Source: Steroidobacteraceae bacterium (GTDB lineage: Bacteria > Chloroflexota > Limnocylindria > QHBO01). Taken from it: a DNA stretch of 39,633 bases. The notes under the pieces are model-generated. The model did not search any database, had not been told where the DNA came from, and saw only the letters and a program-made list of their open reading frames with translations. The position numbers and the translations under genes are program-made. This document shows positions 18,378 to 28,400 of the stretch, piece by piece. The stretch is taken from positions 1-39,633 of the forward strand of contig JAICUY010000008.1 in the NCBI GenBank assembly GCA_025935615.1, written 5' to 3'. How positions within the stretch are numbered: the stretch's first letter is position 1; every line of letters begins with the position of its first letter.

Positions 18378-19070
18378 GTGGCCGCCGAGCAGCTCCCGCT
18401 GTCGATCGGCCGCGCGTCGCGGAGCCAGCTGCCGGTCCGGCTGCGCCCGATGCAGCCGACGTCGGTCGGCGCCCCGTTTGACGACGAGGGCTACTGGTTC
18501 GAGCCGTGGTGGCCCGGGGTACGCGCCTTCGCGCTCGTCGAGGGCGGAGATCTGCAGCTGCGGGCCGAGGGGCTCAACGACGCGCTGGCTGCCCTGCCCG
18601 AGCTGGCAGGACTGCCGGCTCAGCTCGAGCGCGACGGCGTCATGCTGGACGGGACGCTGCTGGTGCTCGACGACGACGGCCGGCCCGATGCCGACCTGCT
18701 GCGGCAGCGACTGGCGATCGGGCGTGGTGCGGGAACCGCGGCGTATGTCGCCAGCGACCTGCTCCACGTCGATGGCCGGCCCCTCGGCCGGCACGCGTTC
18801 CGGCGGCGGCGCGAGCACCTCGAGCGCGTCCTCCGCGCCAGTGAGCGGGTCGTCGTCGGCAGTGGCCATGCCGCCGAGGGGCTGCTGATGGCCGAGGCGC
18901 TGCGCCGCCTGGGCCTGGCCGAGCTGTCCGCGCGCGAGCTCTCGGCACGGCATCGGTCCGGGCCGGCGGGCTCGGCCTGGCTGCGAGCTCCCACCGCGTT
19001 ACCCGGCGCCGAACCGGTCGCCGATCGGCGACCGTCGCTGGCGCTGATCATGCGGCTCCCGCTCGAGTAG
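18378..19070 (+). CDS. DNA-ligase-like protein, predicted catalytically inactive
   Basis: GYWFEPWWPGVRAFALVEGG aligns to LigD-type WLFEVKWDGYRAIA; LDGTLLVLDDDGRPDADLLRQRL aligns to LDGEIVVLD.DGRPDF..LQ.R; YVASDLLHVDGRPL aligns to Y.VFDLLYLDGRDL. GTG start 8 nt after the Ku stop. Confidence 0.7.
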   Translation: MAAEQLPLSIGRASRSQLPVRLRPMQPTSVGAPFDDEGYWFEPWWPGVRAFALVEGGDLQLRAEGLNDALAALPELAGLPAQLERDGVMLDGTLLVLDDDGRPDADLLRQRLAIGRGAGTAAYVASDLLHVDGRPLGRHAFRRRREHLERVLRASERVVVGSGHAAEGLLMAEALRRLGLAELSARELSARHRSGPAGSAWLRAPTALPGAEPVADRRPSLALIMRLPLE

Positions 19071-19085
19071 GCGGGACAGCATGCT

Positions 19086-19595
19086 GTGATCCTGAGCAAG
19101 GTTCGCGACCCCAGGCTGATCACCGTGCGTCGTGGCGGAATGCTCAGCGACGACGACCACCACCATTTGGCGATCTGGGCTGCCGACTGCGCCGAGCACG
19201 TACTGAGCCTCTTCGAGGCGACGCGGCCGGACGACGACCGGCCGCGGCAGGCCATCGCGCTGGCACGTGCCTGGGCACGCGGCGAGGCCAGCATGACCGA
19301 GTCCCGTACAGCCGCCGGCCATGCCAATGCCGCCGCGCGGGAGCTCCGTGGCGCGGCGCGGTACGCGGCGTACGCCGCCGCCCAGGCCGCAGCTGTCGCG
19401 CACGTCGCGGCGCACGAGCTGGGTGCCGCCGCCTACGCGATCAAGGCCGTGCGCGCGGCCGCACCGAACGAGGACGAGGCAGCGGGCCGCCGCGAGTGTC
19501 ACTGGCAGCGCGACCGGCTGCCCGCGCCGATCCGCGCGCTGGTGCTCGACGACCAGCGGCTGCGCAACGAGATCTGCTGGTCGGTCTTCGACTAG
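19086..19595 (+). CDS. Imm-5-like (putative immunity) domain protein
   Basis: ADCAEHVLSLFEATRPDDDRPRQAIALARAWARGEASM...AARYAAYAAAQAAAVAHVAAHELGAAAYAIKAV resembles 'putative immunity protein' sequences. Confidence 0.65.
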   Translation: MILSKVRDPRLITVRRGGMLSDDDHHHLAIWAADCAEHVLSLFEATRPDDDRPRQAIALARAWARGEASMTESRTAAGHANAAARELRGAARYAAYAAAQAAAVAHVAAHELGAAAYAIKAVRAAAPNEDEAAGRRECHWQRDRLPAPIRALVLDDQRLRNEICWSVFD

Positions 19596-19613
19596 GCCAA
19601 CGCTGGCTCCCGG

Positions 19614-21788
19614 CTAGTTCGGGGCGAGCAACGGCTCGAGTACCCACGGCCAGGGGTCCTCCGGCAGCAGGCGAACGGCCGGGCCTACCAGGCCGTCGAG
19701 GGGGTAGGTGCGGAACGAGGCGATGTCGTAGGTCAGAGCCGGAACGCCCGCACGTCCGGTGGCCAGCGGCATGCCGCGCAGCGCCTCATCGATGGCCAGC
19801 GTCCGCTCGATGGGCTCGCCCCAGTGCCGGCGCAGGAGTGCCGCGATGTCCCAGGCGGTCACCTCCTCGCGCTGCGTGCTCAGCGCCTCGGCGAGCGACG
19901 ACTCCGCCTCGGCGCGGTCGCCGACGATCGCGGCCGCCAGGGCGCGCGCGGTCGGGTCCTCGTACTGCGCCACGTCGATCGCCTTGCCGAGCATGCCGCG
20001 GCCGATCACGAGATTGAGCTCCCCCGCCGTCTCGCCGATCTCCGGCGCCAGGCGACGGCCGAGCTGGATCGGTCGCGGCCAGGGGAGCGCCAGGGTCGTG
20101 GAGGGGTTGGTCAGCACCGAAAGGCGGTAGGCACGGTCGGCGGCATCGGTCTGGCCCAGGCGGTCGAGGACGAGGGCTGCATTGGCGAGCTCGCGCCCGA
20201 AGAGCGAGGCGGTATCGACGGCACGCGCAGCCGCCCGTGACGCGCAGCCGTCGTCACCCTCCTCCAGGCACAGGATGGCCAGGTTGGTCCACGACGGGCC
20301 GTCGCCGGCGTTGAGACGGGTCGCGTCGAGCGCCGCCTGGCGCGCGGTGGCCAGATCGCCGGCCATCTGAGCGGCGACGGTCAGCGACTTGGGGCCGGTC
20401 GGCTGCCAGGGGTCGAGGGCCACCGCGCTGGCGTACCAGCTCGCCGCCTGCGGCCAGTGCCCTTCGGACGCGGCGTCGGAGCCGAAGCGATAGTTGACCG
20501 CGGCCGCATCGACGATGACGGTGACGAGCACCAGCGCCGCGGCCGCCACGCCGGCCGGGATCAGCAGCCATCGCCGCACCGCCACGGGATGCCAGGTCAC
20601 CGCGTCCGCATCGGTCAGTGCCAGGGCCGCGAGCAGGACGACCAGCAGGCTGAAGCCGGGGACGAAGGTAAGGTCCTCGAAGAACGACGCCACGCCGAAC
20701 CCTGCCAGCACCGCGAAGGCGGCGCGGCCGGAACGCGTGCGAGTGCGCCATGGACCCGCGACCGCCACGAAGACGACGATCACGGCCAGCGCCGCCGCCA
20801 GGCCCACCATCCCGGCATCGCCGAGGATGCCGAGCAGCACGTCGTGCGAGTGCGGGACGCGCACGGGAAACGAGAGCGTCGGAGCGGCTGCCTGGCGCGC
20901 CCAGGGCATCACGCCCGGGCCGAGCCCGGTGAGCGGGCTGCTCGACCAGGCGTCGAGCGTGTCGCGCCACAGGTAGCCGCGATAGATCAGCGAGGCAACC
21001 GCCGTCACGCGAGGCGCGACCAGCAGCACGACGGCGATGCCTCCGACGGCCGCCGCCGCGGCGAGGCCCATCTCGCGCGCCGTCCACCGACGGGGCAGAC
21101 GAACCCGGCGCAGCTCGGGCAGGACCAGCACCAGCACGGCGCCGCCGATCGCCAGCCAGGCCGAGCGTGAGCCCGAAAGGATGGTCAGCGGCACCCCCGC
21201 AACGAGCACCGCCATCTGGATCCAGCGCCGCACCTGCGGCTCGGCGATCAGGAAGGTGAGCGGCAGCACGCCCATCAGCACGAACGGCGGCATGGCCACC
21301 GATCCGAAGGCCGTCCCCTCGTTCGGGACGCGCAGCGGCGGCAGGCCCGGCCCACCGGCCGCGATCCAGTCCAGGCGCCGCGCCAGCAGGCCGACCAGCG
21401 TCCCGAACGCCAGCACCAGGATCGGCACGCTCGTCACCATCGCGACCAACGCAGACCGATGCCGGAGCAGCACCAGAGCGAGCGGCAGCATGGCAGCGGT
21501 GGCGAGGATGGCGGCGAGCGACCGCAGCGACATGCCGTGGTTCTGGGCCAGGAGGGTGGCCACGCCGAAGGCGCTCAGCAGCAGCAGGACGGGCAGGTCG
21601 ACCGGCGTGCGTGGCAGCTCGAAACCGCGCCCGACCAGCACCGCCAGCGCCAACAGTGCGGCCAGCGCGCCGGCGTGGAGCAGTGCCTGGAATCGCGCGT
21701 CCCACAGGGCGCCGTCCCAGGCGACATAGCTCCACAGGCCGATGCCGGCCGCCACCGCGGCCAGCTCCCACGCGGTGCGCGCCTTCAT
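19614..21788 (-). CDS. O-antigen ligase (Wzy_C)-like polytopic membrane protein with C-terminal TPR-like region
   Basis: ILSGSRSAWLAIGGA, LTGLGPGVMPW, HSHDVLLGILGDAGMVG; many TM segments; helical repeats at the C-terminus. Confidence 0.8.
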   Translation of the reverse strand: MKARTAWELAAVAAGIGLWSYVAWDGALWDARFQALLHAGALAALLALAVLVGRGFELPRTPVDLPVLLLLSAFGVATLLAQNHGMSLRSLAAILATAAMLPLALVLLRHRSALVAMVTSVPILVLAFGTLVGLLARRLDWIAAGGPGLPPLRVPNEGTAFGSVAMPPFVLMGVLPLTFLIAEPQVRRWIQMAVLVAGVPLTILSGSRSAWLAIGGAVLVLVLPELRRVRLPRRWTAREMGLAAAAAVGGIAVVLLVAPRVTAVASLIYRGYLWRDTLDAWSSSPLTGLGPGVMPWARQAAAPTLSFPVRVPHSHDVLLGILGDAGMVGLAAALAVIVVFVAVAGPWRTRTRSGRAAFAVLAGFGVASFFEDLTFVPGFSLLVVLLAALALTDADAVTWHPVAVRRWLLIPAGVAAAALVLVTVIVDAAAVNYRFGSDAASEGHWPQAASWYASAVALDPWQPTGPKSLTVAAQMAGDLATARQAALDATRLNAGDGPSWTNLAILCLEEGDDGCASRAAARAVDTASLFGRELANAALVLDRLGQTDAADRAYRLSVLTNPSTTLALPWPRPIQLGRRLAPEIGETAGELNLVIGRGMLGKAIDVAQYEDPTARALAAAIVGDRAEAESSLAEALSTQREEVTAWDIAALLRRHWGEPIERTLAIDEALRGMPLATGRAGVPALTYDIASFRTYPLDGLVGPAVRLLPEDPWPWVLEPLLAPN

Positions 21789-22433
21789 GCGCCTGGTGCG
21801 CCGGGTGCGCCGACGAGCGCCAGGGCGCGCTCGAGCTTTGTCCGGCGCTCGGGGCGCAGACCCGGGACCTCGCGGAGCGCGTCCGCCAGGTCGGGGAGCA
21901 CGGCGGCGTCCTGGCCGGGATGGAGCTCGAGCTCGACGACGTGGAACCGGCCGCGCAACGCGCCGCCGGCGAGCACCTCGACGCGGTCGAGCGTCAGCGT
22001 TCCAATCCCGTGCCCGTCGACCAGGACGTCGCGCTCGACGCGGCGCTGGTGCAGCCTCAGCCGCTCGACGAGTGGTTCGGCGTCACGCAGCCGATCGACG
22101 AGGTCGCGTGCCTCCGACGGCGACCACCTCGCCGGCTCCAGGGAGTCGCTCGCCGCGCCTTCGAGCTCGGGGCGCCGGTGGAGCTCCTGCACGGCGTCCT
22201 CGGCGACCTCGGCCGGACCTTTCAATGACGCGATCGTGCGGTCGCCGCGTGTTCGCAGGCGGCAGGCCCAGCCTGCCGCCGCGAGCGCGCCGCGGGCGGT
22301 GTCGAGGTAGCGGTCGACCTCATCGACTTCGTGGACGACGCCGAGTGCTGAGGAACCGAGTTCCGCCGCCGCCGCGAGGTGTTCGAGGGGATCGAGCCCG
22401 TCGGCGGCGAATTTGAGCTCGACCTCAAGCACC
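21785..22433 (-). CDS. CYTH domain protein
   Basis: VLEVELKFAADGLD...VDRYLDTARGALAAAGWACRLRTRGDRTIASLKGP...ERDVLVDGHGIGTLTLDRVEVLAG. GTG start proposed. Confidence 0.75.
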
Positions 22434-23477
22434 GGAGCGACGCGCGCGCCCGGGCGCCGCCTCGTAGCGAGCCGCAGCGCGTTCGACGACACCGCCGATC
22501 GCCTCGCGCAGCTCGGCCGGCTCGAGCACCTCGACCGCGTCGCCCCAGGACAGGATCCAGGGCCGGATCTCGACCGTGCCCGCCACGCGGAAGGTCATCA
22601 CGATCCCGCCATCGGGCAGCTCCTGGACCTGCTGCGAGCGGTGCCAGGTTGCCTCACGCACCCAGTGCACCACCGAGGCGTCGAAGCGGAGCTTGATGCC
22701 GACCGGCGGCGTGCCGTCGGACGACCAGATGGCCCAGGAGTGCTCCAGCCAGCGCTGCGCGTCGAAGTCGGCTGGTATCTCGTATCGGTCCTGGGTGACG
22801 ACCGATGATCGAATGCGCTCGACCGTGTAGGTGCGCATCGCATCGGCCGGCTCGTCGAAGGCGATCAGGTAGACGCTGTGGGTGGCGGCGTCGGGCTCGA
22901 GGAAGTAGGGCCGCACGCGGGTCTTCTTGCGGTCGCCCTCGAACGACTCGTAGTCGAGCTCGACCACGCGGCCTTCGGCCCACGCCAGCGCGACGTTGGC
23001 GAAGTTGCGGGTGAACGGGTCGTTGCGGCCGTGGGCGCCGACGGCCAGCATCGAGCCCATCACCTGCCGCGCGATGGCCTGCGGCAGCAGATCGGCCAGC
23101 TTGGTGAACGCGCTGATCACGACCTGGTCGTACTCGTCGCTCCAGCGGGCGATCAGGCGCGCGGCCAGGAAGAGCACGATCGCCTCCGCGAGCGACAGCC
23201 GGAGCGGCGGCAGGAATGACTTCTTGTCGATACCGTAGCGGCCGCGCCCGGCCTCGAACACCGGAATGCCGAGCTCCTCGTCCAGGGCGCGGATGTCGCG
23301 GTAGACGGTGCGCTTGTTCATGCCCGTCAGCCGCGCGATCTCGTCGACCGGCACGCCGGCCTCGTCGCCGCCGCGGGTATAGAGGATGGAGGCCACGCTC
23401 AGCAGCCGGGCGAGGCGGTCGCGCTTCCTGCCGAGCCGATCATTGCGGAGGTCGCCGAGGTCCCAGCCGAGGTCCAT
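22425..23477 (-). CDS. YafY/PafC-like HTH + WYL domain transcriptional regulator
   Basis: RLLSVASILYTRGGDEAGVPVDEIARLTGMNKRTVYRDIRALDEELGIPVFEAGRGRYGID...; WYL region; TATGAT box 6 nt before ATG. Confidence 0.85.
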   Translation of the reverse strand: MDLGWDLGDLRNDRLGRKRDRLARLLSVASILYTRGGDEAGVPVDEIARLTGMNKRTVYRDIRALDEELGIPVFEAGRGRYGIDKKSFLPPLRLSLAEAIVLFLAARLIARWSDEYDQVVISAFTKLADLLPQAIARQVMGSMLAVGAHGRNDPFTRNFANVALAWAEGRVVELDYESFEGDRKKTRVRPYFLEPDAATHSVYLIAFDEPADAMRTYTVERIRSSVVTQDRYEIPADFDAQRWLEHSWAIWSSDGTPPVGIKLRFDASVVHWVREATWHRSQQVQELPDGGIVMTFRVAGTVEIRPWILSWGDAVEVLEPAELREAIGGVVERAAARYEAAPGRARRSGA

Positions 23478-23503
23478 CGGCCGATCATACGGCGGGCCAC
23501 CCG

Positions 23504-24586
23504 CTAGGGCGTGAGGAAGAAGAAGGCGATGGCCAGGATGGCGTAGACCGAAGTGAGCTGCAGCCCTTCCAGCCAGTTGGAGCGCCCGTCGAGGGCGATG
23601 AACCCGGCGATGAACACCGCCACTGCCACGCCGACCACCTCGAGCGCGCTGAAGACGAGGGTGACCGGGTGACCGACGATGAGGCCGAAGAAGACCAGCA
23701 CCGGCACCGCGAACAGCGCGATCTGGGTCGCCGAACCGATGGAGGTGATCAGGCTGAAGTCCATCTTGTTCTTGTAGGCGAGCGTCACGCCCACGACGTG
23801 CTCGGCCAGGTTGCCGATCAGCGGGATGAGGATGATGCCCACGAAGAACTCGTTGATGCCGAGCGAGTGCACCGCCGGCTCCAGGGTATGGACCAGCACT
23901 TCGCTGGCGAAGGTCAACGCAGCGGCCGATGCGATGAGCACCGCCAGCGCCGTCCGCCACTCCCATTCCGCCACCTCGACCTCCTGCCGGCCGGCGGCCG
24001 GCGGCGCCTCCGGCGCGCGGAGGAAGAACCAGGTCTGCGCGGCGTAGGTTCCGATCAGCACGACCGCCACGCCGACGGTCAGCGCCTCGATCCGGAAGAA
24101 CTCCGGATCACCCGGTGCCGACGCCTCGCCACCGCCGATCAGGAAGGCGAACGACGCCGGAACGATGAGGCCGATGGTCGCCAGCACGAGTGACGCCGCG
24201 TTCATGCCGGTGATCTGCTCGTCGAACTCCTGCACGCCGTTCTTCAGCCCGCCGACCAGGAGCGAGATGCCGAGCACCAGCAGCAGGTTGCCGATGATCG
24301 AGCCGGTGATCGAGGCGTGGACGACCTCGATCTTGCCGTCGAGGATCAAGAAGGCGGCGATGATGATCTCGCCCACGTTGCCGACCGTCGCGTTCATGAT
24401 CCCGCCGATCCGCGGGCCGGTCGCAATCCCCAGCTGCTCGGTGGCATGGCCGAGCACGTAGGCGAGCCCCAGGATCGTGATCGCGCTGACGCCGAAGGTG
24501 AGGGTCGGATCGGCGCCCAGCAGGCGCAGCACGATCGTCAGCAGCGTCCCGCCGGCCGACAGGCCGTAGGCGATCAGCTCGAACAT
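23504..24586 (-). CDS. Calcium/proton antiporter (CaCA/CAX)
   Basis: GNVGEIIIAAFLILDGKIEVVHASITGSIIGNLLLVLG and GIILIPLIGNLAEHVVGVTLAYKNKMDFSLITSIGSATQIALF duplicated alpha-repeats. Confidence 0.93.
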   Translation of the reverse strand: MFELIAYGLSAGGTLLTIVLRLLGADPTLTFGVSAITILGLAYVLGHATEQLGIATGPRIGGIMNATVGNVGEIIIAAFLILDGKIEVVHASITGSIIGNLLLVLGISLLVGGLKNGVQEFDEQITGMNAASLVLATIGLIVPASFAFLIGGGEASAPGDPEFFRIEALTVGVAVVLIGTYAAQTWFFLRAPEAPPAAGRQEVEVAEWEWRTALAVLIASAAALTFASEVLVHTLEPAVHSLGINEFFVGIILIPLIGNLAEHVVGVTLAYKNKMDFSLITSIGSATQIALFAVPVLVFFGLIVGHPVTLVFSALEVVGVAVAVFIAGFIALDGRSNWLEGLQLTSVYAILAIAFFFLTP

Positions 24587-24608
24587 CGGCCGATGGTAGA
24601 CGCCGGCG

Positions 24609-25400
24609 TCAGGATGAGGCGGGTGTCGCGGACGGAGATGCCGAGCCGCTGGGGAGCGGCGTCGCGCTGGGACTGGGGCTCGGTCGCGGCGGAGGCGGGT
24701 CGCCCGGCAGGGCCTCGAGCATCGCCTTGTTGACCCGACGATCGGTTCCGATCATCAGGAAGACATACTGGTCGTCGGCCGCCCAGGTGTAGATCATGGT
24801 CCCCGCCGCCGTCGCGTTGTCCTCGGGCCGCGACCAGACGTCGTGGCCGGCCACGCGAGCGCGCTTCCAAGCTTCCGGATGCAATCCGGCGATGCCGACG
24901 TACTGTCCCGCCGTGGCCAGGTACGGTCGCAGGTCGGCGGTCGTGACCGCGTCACCCTCGGTCCGCAGCGCGTAGAGCGACAGCAGCCGCGGCTCCACGT
25001 AGGCAATCGCCAGCGAGCGGAAGCGGACGCCCAGATCACCGTAGGCCGAGGCCACGTCGCCGGGCGTCACGCCGTACTCGGAGCTCTTGGGCTTGTTGAC
25101 GGTGCGGCCGGCGACGTGGCCTGGGATGAGCCGTTCCAGGGCTGGGTCGGGCGGATTGGTGTAGCTCGGCGTCGGTGACGGCGTGGGGACCGGCGTGGCG
25201 ACGTTGCTCGGCGGCGGGCTGACCGCGCCGCTGACCGCGCCGCTGGGCGGGACGGATGGGATCGACGACGCGGGCGAGGAGCCATCCGGGCCACCGGTCG
25301 GGGTCGTGCTGCCGCAGCCGGCGATGGCGACGAGAAGGGCGACCAGGACGCCCGACGCGGGGCGCGCGGCGCGCGGCGGCGCCAGGCGGAGGATCGGCAT
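24609..25400 (-). CDS. Putative lipoprotein
   Basis: MPILRLAPPRAARPASGVLVALLVAIAGCGS lipobox; Pro/Ser-rich linkers. Start 25400 preferred over 25415 because TATGAT overlaps the latter ATG. Confidence 0.7.
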   Translation of the reverse strand: MPILRLAPPRAARPASGVLVALLVAIAGCGSTTPTGGPDGSSPASSIPSVPPSGAVSGAVSPPPSNVATPVPTPSPTPSYTNPPDPALERLIPGHVAGRTVNKPKSSEYGVTPGDVASAYGDLGVRFRSLAIAYVEPRLLSLYALRTEGDAVTTADLRPYLATAGQYVGIAGLHPEAWKRARVAGHDVWSRPEDNATAAGTMIYTWAADDQYVFLMIGTDRRVNKAMLEALPGDPPPPRPSPSPSATPLPSGSASPSATPASS

Positions 25401-25442
25401 GGGAGCGGCGATCATAGCATCGCCGCGGGACGTCGCCGTGGG

Positions 25443-28400
25443 TCAGGCGGCCCCGGCCACCTCGTCGTCCGGATCGCTTTCGCGGCGGGCGGGGCGGGCC
25501 GCCGGCGGCATCTCCACCGCGGCGGCGAGCGCCTCGAGCACGTCCTTCCGGAAGCGGCGCTTCTGCTCCCGGAGCTCGCCGAGCGCGGCCTCGGCCGACA
25601 GCAATGTGCCGCCCGCGCCGCTGGTCATGACGTCGTAGGCATTTGCGGCCGCGACGATCTGTGCGGCGGCCGGCATCGAGCGCGAGCCGAGGCCCGACCG
25701 GCGGCTGGTGCGCATGATCTCGTCGACACGCGCCAGCGACGGCACGCCGTGCAGCTCGGCGGTCGCCTCGAGCTCGAGCCCGTGCAGCCGCGCGGCGAGC
25801 TCGACGTTGCGGACCTCGTCGTCGCCGCAGCCCAGGATGCGGGTCATGGCCGCGGCCAGCTGGCCGACGCGGTCGGCGTGACGGCGGCTCCCCGCGTCGC
25901 GCGCGTCGAGGGTGCGTGCCATGGACAGCAGCGCGTCCCGCAGCGTGTACTCGTCGCTCTCGCCACCCAGCTGCGCGGCGTGTTCCATCAGGTGCTCCAC
26001 CGCTCCCGGCTCATCCGCGCGCTGGAGCGCGGCGCGAGCCAGCTGATCCAGCGTGCCGCGCAGGTCGCGCAGGTCACGCGGCACGTCGGCGGCCAGCACC
26101 ACGCGGTCTTCGCCCGACTGCTTGCCGAAGTAGAGGGCCGTATCGGCCGCCGCGATGAGGGCGTTCTTGTCGTCGGCGTCGGCCGGCCAGCTGCCGACCC
26201 CCACCGTGATCGTCACCGGGCTCAGCTCCTTGCCCGTCAGCCGCGCCACCGCGCGGCGCACGCGATCGCCGATCGCCGCAGCGGTCGCCGATTCGACGCC
26301 GTGCAGGATCAAAGCGAATTCGTCGCCGCCGTAGCGGTAGACGCCATCATCCGCGCGCGCCGCCCCCTGGATGGCGGCGCCGATCGCGTTCAGCAGGGCG
26401 TCCCCGGCGGGGTGGCCGAGGCGGTCGTTGTAGGCCTTGAAGTTGTCGAGGTCCATCATCAGCAGCGACACCGGCTCACGCGGATCGGCCGTGGCGGCAC
26501 GCTCGAGCGTGGCAGCCAGCTGGCGCTGGAAAGAGCCGTGGTTGCCGAGCCCGGTCAGCGCATCGGTCTCGGCCTGGACGCTGACGGCATGGTGGGTATC
26601 GGCGTTGCGGAGGGCGATCGAGGCCTGGCCGGCGAAGAGCTTGACGAGCTCGAGGTCGTTGTCGGTGAAGTAGACCTCGCTGCCGCCGATGCGGCTGATG
26701 TTCAGCGACCCGGTCACCTCGCCGTCGCTGATCAGCGGCACCACGATCAGCGCCTCCGGGTCGTCCGGCGTGCCGGGGATCTGCGCCACGCGCGGGTCGG
26801 CCAGGGCGTCGTTGGCCATCACCGCCTGGCGGTGATCCACCGCCCAGCCCATCAGGCCATGGCCGAACGGAACGATGTAGCGCGCCACCTGCTCGGCGTG
26901 GCGCTCGCGGGCGAGAACCGGCAGCAACATGCCCCTGGCATGGTCGGCCCGATAGATCGACAGGTTGTCGTAATGGACCACGCTCTTCAGCCCGTCCGCG
27001 ATCAGGTCGAAGACGCTGGCATGGTCCAGCGAGCCGAGCAGCCGCTCGTTGATCTCCAGCAGCCGGCGCTGCGAATCGAGCTGGCGCGCCAGCTCGGCCG
27101 ACTGTTCGGCCAGCCGCTCGTAGGCAGTCGCGTTGGCGATCGCCTGCGCCGCGTAGCCGGCGAAGATCTTCATCGTCTGGAGGTCGTCGTCGGTGAACTG
27201 GTTGAGTCCCAGCTTCGACAGCGCCATGACACCCACCGCCCGCTCCTCGTAGAGCATCGGTACCACGAGCATCGACTCGTCGATGTCGTCGGTCCCGTCG
27301 ATGGTCAGGCCCCGGTCGTCGGCCAGCGCGTCGTTGATGAGCATCGCCTCGCCGGTCTCGGCCACGGTGCCGGTGAACGAGCCAGGACCGATGTCGACCT
27401 TCAGCCGCTCCTCGAAGTCGCCATCGCCCAGCAGCCGCCGGGTGTAGGCCACCGGCCGGCAGATGCGCGTCTGCCAGTCGACGGTGTAGATGCGGATGTC
27501 GTGGTACTCGGCCAGAGCGCTGGCCTCGGCCACGATCGCCTCGGCGATCGATTTCACATCGGTCAGGCGGTTGAGGCGGGCCGACAGGTCGCCAATCGAT
27601 TTCATGCGAGCCGCCTGGTCGGCGGTGGACCGATACAGCCGCGCATTGCTGATGGCGACCGCCGCCTGGTTGGCAAATGCCTGCGCCAGCGCCAGCTCGT
27701 CCTCGGGCCACTCGTGGTCACGGCCGTGATAGAGGCCCAGGATGCCGACCGTGCGGTCATGTGACACGAGCGGCACCAGGCAGGCGGTGCGCACGCCGTC
27801 GCGTGCGTAGATGTCGCGCATCCTGCCGGTCGTGCTGCGCTCGTCGGCGTGGTCGATGACGTAGGTCCGCCGGTCGCGCACGGCATAGACCCCGACCGAC
27901 GGGCTGTCGAGCGTCAGGTCCGCGACCGCCGCCTGGAATTCGTCGCTGATGCCGCGCGATGCGGCCGGCTGGAAGGGGCGCTGCCGGTCGTCGGTGATCA
28001 GCCACAGTCCGGCCTTGTCGGCGTCGAACAGGCTGCGGGTGCGATCGATGACATCGGTCAGCACCACGTTCAGGTCGAGCTTGCCGGTGAGCTCCTGGGT
28101 GATGCCGCGCAGCGCGCGGGCGCGGGTCAGCTCGCGCCGGACGCGGGCCAGCAGCCGGGCGCTGTGGATGGCGAGCGCCACGGCGTTGGCCGCGGTGCGC
28201 AGGAAGGGCAGGTGCGCCGCCTCCAGCACGCCGCCCGGCTCGTCGGCGACGATCAGGATGCCGACCAGCTCGCCGGCCGCGCGCAGGGGAAGCCGGACCT
28301 CGGTGAGCGACACGACGTGGCCGTCGGCCGCGGTGATCGACTCGGTCAGGTCGTCGTCCGGCCCCGCCTCGAGCAGGCTGGCAGGCGCGATCCGGTAGCC

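Noticed and set aside
25749-27764. 671-aa plus-strand ORF opposite the GGDEF protein
   Set aside because: Antisense to a clear multidomain protein; long shadow ORFs are expected at high GC; His/Arg/Gln-rich with no recognisable domain.
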